Assembly (NCBI GenBank): GCA_050693155.1
Contig: JBOGWA010000077.1
Coordinates: 1 to 19,483 of the forward strand
Direction: 5' to 3'
Source of the DNA: JBOGWA01 sp050693155
Lineage (GTDB): Bacteria; Actinomycetota; UBA4738; CALAEC01
DNA length: 19,483 nt
The translations under genes were made by a program, and so were the position numbers. Below, piece after piece: positions 1 through 6,085 of the stretch; position 1 is the first letter of the stretch; each line of letters begins with the position of its first letter. The notes beneath the pieces were generated by a model that searched no databases, had not been told where the DNA came from, and was given only the letters and a program-made list of their open reading frames with translations.

Positions 1-296
1 ACGTGCATGTGGGCAACGCTCTGACTCACCCGGTTGTTGATCGCGACGAAGGAGCCTTCGGCGTCCAGACCCTCTTCCATCGCCCTTGCGAGAAGCTGTG
101 CATTCGCGAAGAAGGGCTGCAGCAATCTCTGCGGGAGGTCCGAAAGGGTTTCGTGATGCTCGCGCGGAACCAGGAGCGTGTGGCCGGGAAAGATGGGTCT
201 CTGGTCGAGGAAGGCGACTGTGGGATCGTCCTCGAATACGAGGAACGCGGCGTCGGCTCCCGACGCGATCCGGCAGAACGCACAATCGGCCCCCAC
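1..296 (-). CDS. HIT-family hydrolase, 3' end cut by window edge
   Basis: Ninety-eight codons are visible. The N terminus has a CAFC zinc-type motif (CxxC) at about residues 5-8, followed by the FLDQRPIFPGHTLLVPREH strand region typical of histidine triad (HIT) proteins. The visible part ends in QSVAHMHV, the beginning of the HxHxH catalytic triad; the third His lies outside the window. Family members hydrolyse or transfer nucleoside phosphoramidate or dinucleoside polyphosphate substrates; which substrate applies here cannot be told. The GTG at 296 is chosen because it places the CxxC motif a few residues from the start, as in relatives, and no in-frame start lies close upstream; there is no convincing Shine-Dalgarno sequence. 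It is divergent from the phoD-like gene with 56 bp between the starts. Confidence 0.85.
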   Translation of the reverse strand, partial: MGADCAFCRIASGADAAFLVFEDDPTVAFLDQRPIFPGHTLLVPREHHETLSDLPQRLLQPFFANAQLLARAMEEGLDAEGSFVAINNRVSQSVAHMH

Positions 297-352
297 GGCT
301 CGGGAAGTATCACACGGCCTTGCCCGCCGTCCACTCTCGGTAGAGTCTCGGC

Positions 353-2007
353 ATGAGCCCGCCTCCGCTGTCGCGTCGCGATTTCCTCAAAGCGGCCGGT
401 TCGGCTGCGTTGGTTGCCGGCACGGGGCTCGCGAGCCGGCCGACCGGAATCCTTGCCGCCCCCGGCTCGTCGCCGTTCCAACACGGGGTCGCCTCGGGAG
501 ACCCGGTCCCCGATGGCATCGTTCTCTGGACGCGGATCACACCGACTCCGAGGGCGAAACCGGGGTCCGGGATCGGCCCTGCCGTTCCCGTCACCTGGGA
601 GGTCGCGGCCGATCGAGGCTTCGCGAGCATCGCGCGTACGGGTCGAGTCCTCACCGGGCCCGACCGGGACCACACCGTGAAGGTGGATGTCGGAGGTCTA
701 GGGCCCGGTCGAGAGTACTTCTACCGGTTCAGTGACGATCGTGGCCGCGTCTCGCCGGTCGGAAGAACCGTTACGGCGCCGATCGTCTGCGCTTCGGTGT
801 CGTCTCCTGCGCCACGTGGGAAGGCGGCTATTTCTCCGCCTACCGGCACCTGGCCGAGCGAGGCGATCTCGACTTCATCCTGCATCTCGGCGACTATGTC
901 TACGAGTTCGCCGCCGGGGAGTTCGGCCCGGGCGCCGACATCGGTCGGGTCCACGATCCGAAGGAACAGCCCTTCACGCTCGAGGACTACCGGCGGAGGC
1001 ACGCCCAGTACAAGACCGACCCAGACCTTCAGGCGTTGCATGCCCGGTACCCGTTCATCATCACCTGGGACGATCACGAGTTCGTCGACGACAACTGGGA
1101 CGGCGGCGCCAGGAACTACACCCCGGCGAAGAAGAAGTTCTACGAGCGACGCAGGAACTCGTATCGCGCGTACTTCGAGTGGATGCCCTTCCGGGAACCC
1201 CGGCCCGGCACGACGCAGATCTTCCGAAGCTTCGGGTTCGGGGACCTCGCCGAGCTCTTCATGCTGGACCTGCGTCAGTACCGGAGCCCCCGGGTGGAGT
1301 CACTCCGGAACGAAGCGATCCTCGACCCGTCGATCGATCCCGCGCTCGACGATCCCCGCCGAACGATCACAGGCCGGGCACAGATGCGGTGGCTCCGCAG
1401 CGGGCTTTCGCGGTCGCCGGCGAAATGGAAGCTCGTCGGAAACCCGGTGATGATCACTCCCGTCCAGTTCGCGCACATCCCGGAGCAGGCTGCGCCTCTC
1501 GCGGACCTTCTCGGCATTCCCCAGACCGGGATTCCCCACAACGTCGACCAGTGGGACGGCTACACGGCTGACCGACGTAAGCTTCTGAATCTCATCGCCG
1601 GCAAGTCGATCGAGAACGTCGTGTTCCTCACCGGCGACATCCACAGCTCGTGGGTTTGCGACGTGCCGACCGATGCGGCCGCGTATCCGGCCTCGCCCTC
1701 GGTCGCCGTCGAGTTCGTGGCTACATCCGTCACGTCGGAAAACCTGGACGATATCCAGGGATGGCCGGCCAGAACTGCGAGCATCGCCTTCGAGAACGCC
1801 GCAATCGGCCTCAACAGGCATCTCAAGTACGTCGAGCTCGATTCCCACGGATACTCGGTCGCCGACGTATCGCGAGATCGGTTGCAGATGGATTGGTACT
1901 ACCTGTCCGACAAGACGGACCGGAAGGCAACCTCGACGTTCGCCACCGCGTGGCAGGTCGAGGCGGGCACGAGCACCGCCACGGAGGCTCCGGGCCCGAT
2001 CACATAG
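353..2007 (+). pseudogene. phoD: PhoD-type alkaline phosphatase, broken by one frameshift near 780
   Basis: Two reading frames together give one PhoD family protein of about 551 residues, a normal length. The first frame begins with a Tat signal (SRRDFLKAAGSAALVAG) and the PhoD N-terminal domain (FQHGVASGDPVPDGIVLWTR). It keeps family sequence up to VGRTVTAP at about 781. From there family sequence continues only in the -1 frame: DRLRFGVVSC, HLGDYVYE (metal site), WDDHEFVDDNW (metal site), FMLDLRQYRS, GNPVMITP, LTGDIHSSW and VEFVATSVTS. Restoring one C (GCG CCC GAT) joins the halves exactly. The unshifted frame runs on without homology to a stop at 1450. The intact enzyme would be an exported Ca/Fe-type phosphodiesterase/phosphomonoesterase that releases phosphate outside the membrane. 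True mutation and a base-calling error cannot be separated here. It converges with the next gene, 15 bp away. Confidence 0.88.
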
Positions 2008-2022
2008 ATCAGCGGGCAACCC

Positions 2023-3063
2023 TTACGTCCCGACCTCAATCTTGGCCAGGTCGTTTTCGGCCGGACCGTTGATGACTCTTCCCTCGAGGTCGTAGCGCGA
2101 GCCGTGGCAGGGACAGTCCCACGTCTTTTCCGCGGCGTTCCACCCGACCGTGCAACCGGCGTGGGTGCACCGGGCCGACACCGCAACGACCTTGCCCCCT
2201 TCATCGCGGTACGCCGCGACCTTCTTCCCCTCCGATAGAACGACCCCGCCGGTCCCCGGTTCGAGATCCTCGATCGAGCGGCCGACGGTCTTGGCGATCA
2301 GCACGTCACAGGATGCGTAGTGGGAGATCTTGTCGGGCACCGACCCAAGGAGGACCTTTCGGGTGCCGCTCATCCCCTTGTTTCCAACCACGACGAGATC
2401 GTGCCCACCCTCTTCGGCGAGCTCGCTAAGCTTGTCCGCCGGATCGCCTTTCACGACTTGGGTCGTGACCTGCCCGGGCCCCAGGTGCTCGGCGGTCTTC
2501 TTCAGGACGATGTCTCCCGTGAGCTCGTCCCCGACGAAGCAGAGGGTGACGGCGGCGCCCAGGCTCTGAGCGAGTTCGACCGCTCGTCGAGCCGCCTCGC
2601 TTGCAGTCGGCGATCCATCTGTTCCGACGAAGACCTTCTGGTAGGCGCCCGGGGACCGAGAAGCGTCCGAGGTCCGGACGATGAGGAGGTCGCAGGGCGA
2701 GTAATGGGAAACATGGTCGGCCACACCCCCGAGCCGAAACCGCCTGACCGGTCCCATGGCCCGGTCGCCGACGACGATGAGATCCGCACCGTGCGTCTCG
2801 GCCGAGGCGATGATGGCCTCAGGGGGATCGCCCTCCCGACTCTCGGTCTGCGGCTCGACCCCGGCTTCCCGAAGCGCCGCCATTGCCGCCAGCACCTCCT
2901 TGACCCGAGACTCCGGAACGGATGCAGGATCGTAGGCAAAGACGGCAAGGAGCTCGGCGCCCGTGGCAGCGGCGAGGTGGGAGGCGGTCCGCACCGCCAC
3001 CGCAGCCGTCTCGGAGCCATCGGTGCCGACGATGATCTTCCGGTATGCCATGCGAGCGATCAT
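2023..3063 (-). CDS. Tandem universal stress protein fused to a Rieske [2Fe-2S] domain
   Basis: The 346-residue protein has three domains. Residues about 6-130 form a first UspA-like domain (RKIIVGTDGSETA); its nucleotide loop is degenerate, with Ala102 in place of the second Gly. Residues about 141-260 form a second UspA domain (KVFVGTDGSPTASEAA) with an intact ATP-type G-2x-G-9x-GS loop from Gly227 to Ser241. Residues about 270-346 form a Rieske domain with Cys299-x-His301, Cys304, Cys317-x-x-His320 and Cys319. It therefore has both cluster ligands and the disulfide cysteine pair of bc1-type Rieske proteins. No signal peptide or membrane segment is visible, so it is probably cytosolic. The Rieske part resembles the tail found on some FAD-dependent oxidoreductases. 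A redox-sensing role in stress is inference. ATG 3063 is the outermost start; ATG 3051 (MAYRK) is an equally plausible start and neither has a strong ribosome site. Confidence 0.9.
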   Translation of the reverse strand: MIARMAYRKIIVGTDGSETAAVAVRTASHLAAATGAELLAVFAYDPASVPESRVKEVLAAMAALREAGVEPQTESREGDPPEAIIASAETHGADLIVVGDRAMGPVRRFRLGGVADHVSHYSPCDLLIVRTSDASRSPGAYQKVFVGTDGSPTASEAARRAVELAQSLGAAVTLCFVGDELTGDIVLKKTAEHLGPGQVTTQVVKGDPADKLSELAEEGGHDLVVVGNKGMSGTRKVLLGSVPDKISHYASCDVLIAKTVGRSIEDLEPGTGGVVLSEGKKVAAYRDEGGKVVAVSARCTHAGCTVGWNAAEKTWDCPCHGSRYDLEGRVINGPAENDLAKIEVGT

Positions 3064-3151
3064 GATAGGCAGCTCGTTCCGAACCCGCGTGGACCCTTCG
3101 ACTCGGCGGCGGTAGATTTCGTTCAGTAGCCCAAGCCACGGGCTCGGAGCG

Positions 3152-3160
3152 AAGGGGGAG
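3152..3160 (+). promoter_or_regulatory. Strong ribosome binding site for the DUF2231 gene
   Basis: The purine run AAGGGGGAG ends 6 nt before the GTG at 3167 and fixes that start. A small hairpin, AGCCC at 3128-3132 with GGGCT at 3140-3144, lies just upstream of it. Confidence 0.7.
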
Positions 3161-3166
3161 GTTGCC

Positions 3167-3679
3167 GTGGGACTGCTCAGATACCGCTCACCGACCGGCG
3201 AGATGCGCTTCTGGACCCTGAAAGAGATCGTGCAGGGAAAGCCGCTCGGTCATGCGAGCCATCCGATGTTCGTGCACTTCCCCGTGGCCTTTTACTTCGG
3301 GACGCTCGCCCTCGACATCCTCTCCAAGGTTGGGGACTTCCCCGCTGCGCCGCTCGCCGGCACCTGGCTCATCCTTGGCGCTTTCGCCGGCTCGCTCTTC
3401 GCCGTGACCACGGGTCTCGTCGACTGGTTCGGCATGGCGGCCCGGTCGAAGATGAAGCGCTGGGCGACCCGTCACATGCTTCTTCAGTTCGCGACGGCAA
3501 TCCTTTTTGCGGTGAACCTGCGGCTTCGTTGGGCGGACCGGCACGTGGCCGAAGCGGAGACGCTCTGGATCGTCCTCGGCGCCGTTGGGGTCGCCATCCT
3601 CAGCGTCGGTCAGTGGATGGGGGGCATCCTCGTCTACCGGATGGGGATGCGAGTGGGAACCGAAGGCCGGACCGGGTAG
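3167..3679 (+). CDS. DUF2231 family membrane protein
   Basis: A 170-residue integral membrane protein with the DUF2231 signature GHASHPMFVHFPVAFYFGTL at residues about 28-47. Roughly four hydrophobic segments follow (about 37-58, 65-88, 105-122 and 132-153), with the charged loop ARSKMKRWATRH between the second and third. The His residues of the signature (His-x-x-His-Pro and Val-His-Phe-Pro) are conserved in the family. A haem or metal role has been suggested by that pattern, but no reaction is established and I do not assign one. The GTG start follows a very strong ribosome binding site. It is divergent from the USP-Rieske gene (103 bp apart) and ends 1 bp before the stop codon of the opposing membrane protein gene, so the two are tail to tail. 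Confidence 0.8.
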   Translation: MGLLRYRSPTGEMRFWTLKEIVQGKPLGHASHPMFVHFPVAFYFGTLALDILSKVGDFPAAPLAGTWLILGAFAGSLFAVTTGLVDWFGMAARSKMKRWATRHMLLQFATAILFAVNLRLRWADRHVAEAETLWIVLGAVGVAILSVGQWMGGILVYRMGMRVGTEGRTG

Positions 3680-3680
3680 C

Positions 3681-4148
3681 TCAGAACGGCTTGAACATCA
3701 TCAGGTAGAGGATCAGCCCGAGCGCCCCGAAACCAACGAAAGCGAGAATGATGGGCACGGGTGACCGGAGGACTCCCACCAAGCGGTCCTCCGTGACGAC
3801 TTCAGACCCTCCGGACGCCTCCTGCGCCGCGAGGCGGAGACGTTTGTAGTAGGGCGTACCCAGCAAGAACATCACCAGGGAAGTTGCGACGAGAACCCCC
3901 AGGGAAACCCAGATCCATGCCTGGGCCCACCAATGTCCAAGGAACCCGGCAACGATGCCGCCCGTGAGCAGCACGAGAAGTGAAACGAAGAAGGCGTTGA
4001 TCGATCGGCCAGAGAGCTCGAGAAGTGCTTGAATTCGGGCGGGGTTTCGCTCGCCCCGGAGACGGAAGGCCACCGCAACCGAGGCGCCGTGAGCCGTCAG
4101 AAAGCCGAAGACCCCCACGATGTGAACGAATACCCACCAGCGGTACAT
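3681..4148 (-). CDS. Small four-helix membrane protein, DUF2269-like
   Basis: A 155-residue hydrophobic protein with four predicted transmembrane helices at about residues 3-27, 51-72, 75-97 and 130-151. It opens with MYRWWVFVHIVGVFGFLTAHG, carrying one His in helix 1 and another in the first loop. A basic loop follows (RLRGERNPARIQALLELSGRS), and TPYYKRLRLAAQE comes after helix 3. This layout resembles the DUF2269 and related predicted membrane protein families, but I cannot name a function. It lies 11 nt downstream of the decayed SnoaL-like gene on the same strand and was probably transcribed with it. Its stop is 1 nt from the DUF2231 stop on the other strand. The only upstream ribosome-site candidate, AGAAG, is weak. 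Confidence 0.75.
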   Translation of the reverse strand: MYRWWVFVHIVGVFGFLTAHGASVAVAFRLRGERNPARIQALLELSGRSINAFFVSLLVLLTGGIVAGFLGHWWAQAWIWVSLGVLVATSLVMFLLGTPYYKRLRLAAQEASGGSEVVTEDRLVGVLRSPVPIILAFVGFGALGLILYLMMFKPF

Positions 4149-4159
4149 GGGCTTCTAAC

Positions 4160-4488
4160 CTAACCCGCGTCGCCCGCGGCCGGCCACTTCCGTTGGAGAT
4201 CAACCACCTCTTCGTCGGGTACCCCGACGGAAAGGTGCATGTGCACGAGCTTCCACCGGCCGTCCTCTTGGTGCAGCACGCCCGTCAGGCGGTTCTTCAT
4301 GCAAGCCCTCCGCTTCGAACCCGAACCTGAGCCTGGCACGATCGGTGATCCACTCTCCCGGGGGCAGTGCCGATGACGAGTGTCGCCGGGTCCGAGGAGA
4401 CCACCTGCTCGAATGCCGAGACGTCGCGCGCCGAGATCCGGTCGTAGAAGTGATGCATCGCATCTCGGACGTCCGCTGATTCCTTCAT
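4160..4488 (-). pseudogene. Decayed SnoaL-like / NTF2-fold protein (frameshift plus internal deletion)
   Basis: Three reading frames carry successive parts of one SnoaL_3-like domain. Frame one, from ATG 4488, gives MKESADVRDAMHHFYDRIS and continues to VIGTAPG. It is then out of frame after a C/G run at about 4356-4363, and reaches a TGA near 4298. Frame two continues the family sequence EWITDRARLRFGFEAEG. Frame three resumes with MKNRLTGVLHQEDGRWKLVH and SVGVPDEEVVDL, ending in TAG at 4160. From general knowledge of the family, roughly 35 residues that should lie between FEAEG and MKNRL are absent, so this is more than a one-base error. An excellent ribosome site (AGGAGG, about 5 nt before ATG 4488) survives, so the loss looks recent. 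Intact relatives are small cone-fold proteins with varied or unknown substrates. Confidence 0.75.
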
Positions 4489-4565
4489 CCGGTCCTCCTA
4501 TTCGTTTCCGGTCTCCGTGTGGATGATCGACCGGCTTCGATTCCGGCGAACCCTTCCAGGCGCCG

Positions 4566-5876
4566 CTATGGGCGGGTCGTGTCCGATGCGCAGCTGGCCG
4601 GTCGGCGCGGCTGCTTCGCCGAGGGTTCGGGCTCGGCGCCGATCGGCAGCACGATCTTGCACGGGTCCCAGGGGTCGGTGCCATGGCCGCTCTCGATCGC
4701 CTCGACCGTCTGCCCGGTCACGCTGAAGTACGTGTACCCGAAATTGTCGTTCTCGTTGCTCTCGAGCACGCCCTCGACGGGATCGGCCATCGTCTGGATG
4801 ACGTACTCGCCGTCGCCCTCGAGCCCAAAATCGATGTAGTTCGCGGGACGGTCCCATTCGTAGTAATCGCCCCACCCCGGACCGAGACCGAAGCCGTTGC
4901 CGGGTGGAGACCATCCCCAGATCGGGTAGAAGTAGTCCCACGCTCGGAGCCACTCTTCCCGGTGATGGAATCCCTTGCGGAGCTCGTCGCCGACCGGCTC
5001 CATCATCCCCAGATTCGGTTCGGTAACGCGGAAGAGCTGGAGGGAGACGGCCTCCCCGTGGTGGTAGTGGGCGTGGGACGGGTGATAGTGCGCCTCGCCG
5101 CCGGTGTCCCGATCCTTGGTGCTGCCGTCGGAGTAGTACACGCGTTGATAGAGCGGCTGCGCCTGCGTCGCGGTCGCGCTCGCCTCGTCGTAGAAAAGCT
5201 CCATGGGCCCAAGACCGACATTGCCCACCCCGAACGCCATCCGCAGACAGCGCACGGCCGAGTCCAGCACGACTTCCTCCGGATGACACGAGGTGGGACC
5301 GACAGGCGCCGGAAGTCCCATCTCCCGGTTGTCGACATTTCGGAAGCCGCCGTCGGTGACGGGGAACTCGAAATGGAACTCGTATGGCGGGGCCACCTGA
5401 AGGTTCGGGAGCATGGGGGCGCGCTTCTTGGGTAGACGGGGAGGCTTCTCGAGGAGCGCGCGCATCCGGAACCGCGGATCCACGACATCGGAGGCTGCGG
5501 TGACCCGGACGCCCCACGTCCCTCGCGAGGGAGCGGGAATCACGAACTCCATCGAATAGAGGCCGCTCCCTGGGCTGAAACTGCCGGCGGAGGTTCCCTT
5601 CGGGGTCAGGACTTCGACGTCGAAGACGTCGCCAACGGTGGCGTGATCGATTCCGATCCTCAGCTGGCCCCCTCGATCGCGAACGTCGAGCTGGTATTCC
5701 CAGCAGCCCGCGCCGCATGTTGGCGCGTCGGGCTCACCCGACCAGAAGACGGCCTCCCCGCGCGTGAGCGACATCGTCGCGACTTTGGCGGACGCAGTTG
5801 GAACGACAACCAGAAGCAGTGTCAGAGCAGAGACGACCGCAATTATCCGCGCAACCTGGAGCCGCCGAGAAGACAT
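4566..5876 (-). CDS. Secreted lysyl-oxidase-like copper protein
   Basis: A 436-residue protein with a signal peptide (MSSRRLQVARIIAVVSALTL, hydrophobic core to about 27, likely cleavage after ASA at 30). A beta-rich N-terminal domain follows (about 35-140, with cysteines at 54 and 58, GQLRIGIDHATVGDVFDVEV), then a lysyl-oxidase-like domain (about 158-410). The copper-site candidate is the His cluster at 263-273 (HYHPSHAHYHH). The closing NYIDFGLEGDGEYVIQTMAD and ESNENDNFGYTYFSVTG blocks fit lysyl oxidase family proteins. Catalysis by a lysine-tyrosyl quinone cofactor is known for animal enzymes; for bacterial relatives it is inference. The reading frame stays open upstream only because it runs through the tRNA gene, so ATG 5876 is the start. 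It lies 2 nt after the tRNA 3' end and has no ribosome site. Confidence 0.82.
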   Translation of the reverse strand: MSSRRLQVARIIAVVSALTLLLVVVPTASAKVATMSLTRGEAVFWSGEPDAPTCGAGCWEYQLDVRDRGGQLRIGIDHATVGDVFDVEVLTPKGTSAGSFSPGSGLYSMEFVIPAPSRGTWGVRVTAASDVVDPRFRMRALLEKPPRLPKKRAPMLPNLQVAPPYEFHFEFPVTDGGFRNVDNREMGLPAPVGPTSCHPEEVVLDSAVRCLRMAFGVGNVGLGPMELFYDEASATATQAQPLYQRVYYSDGSTKDRDTGGEAHYHPSHAHYHHGEAVSLQLFRVTEPNLGMMEPVGDELRKGFHHREEWLRAWDYFYPIWGWSPPGNGFGLGPGWGDYYEWDRPANYIDFGLEGDGEYVIQTMADPVEGVLESNENDNFGYTYFSVTGQTVEAIESGHGTDPWDPCKIVLPIGAEPEPSAKQPRRPASCASDTTRP

Positions 5877-5878
5877 TG

Positions 5879-5951
5879 TGGACCTGAGGGGAGTCGAACC
5901 CCTGACCTCCTGCCTGCCGAGCAGGCGCTCTACCAACTGAGCTACAGGCCC
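5879..5951 (-). tRNA. tRNA-Ala, anticodon GGC, with C33
   Basis: A full 73-nt cloverleaf folds on the minus strand. The acceptor stem is GGGCCTG with CAGGTCC, the D stem GCTC/GAGC, the anticodon stem CCTGC/GCAGG, and the T stem AGGGG/CCCCT with loop TTCGACT. The anticodon loop is TCGGCAG, giving anticodon GGC (Ala, codons GCC/GCU). The acceptor stem contains the G3-U70 wobble pair, the main alanine identity element, and the discriminator is A73. CCA is not encoded; the next bases are CAATG, where ATG is the start of the lysyl-oxidase-like gene. Position 33 is C rather than the nearly universal U, which is odd and is reported as a finding. Confidence 0.93.
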
Positions 5952-5961
5952 TCGCCGGACG

Positions 5962-5970
5962 ATTCTAGCA
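5962..5970 (-). promoter_or_regulatory. Extended -10 promoter element for the tRNA-Ala gene
   Basis: On the minus strand the sequence TGCTAGAAT (TGn plus a TATAAT-like hexamer at 5967-5962) ends 10 nt before the tRNA 5' end, a usual distance. No good -35 hexamer is seen at 16-18 bp, which fits an extended -10 promoter. It would also serve the lysyl-oxidase-like gene downstream. Confidence 0.5.
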
Positions 5971-6017
5971 ACGGCCTGCGGGGGCTACCCCGTGCTGGTC
6001 AGCGTCTGATCTCCGGG

Positions 6018-6061
6018 CCGCATGCAGCCGTAAAGGAAACGAGGATGCGGCGAGGCTGCAT
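6018..6061. repeat. Overlapping inverted repeats with two alternative pairings
   Basis: CCGCAT (6018-6023) can pair with ATGCGG (6045-6050), while ATGCAGCC (6022-6029) can pair with GGCTGCAT (6054-6061). The left arms overlap by two bases, so the two stems compete. The element lies just downstream of the cyclase gene stop and upstream of the tRNA promoter. No T-run follows on either strand, so an intrinsic terminator is possible but unproven. Confidence 0.4.
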
Positions 6062-6085
6062 CAACGCGCCATCATACGGTTGTGG

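Noticed and set aside
774..786. Programmed -1 frameshift site in phoD
   Set aside because: The position would join the domains, but no X XXY YYZ heptamer or clear downstream structure is seen, and PhoD is not known to use frameshifting.
5877..5936. N-terminal extension of the lysyl-oxidase-like protein starting at 5936
   Set aside because: The extra 20 codons are the tRNA-Ala gene read as protein; the signal peptide begins at ATG 5876.
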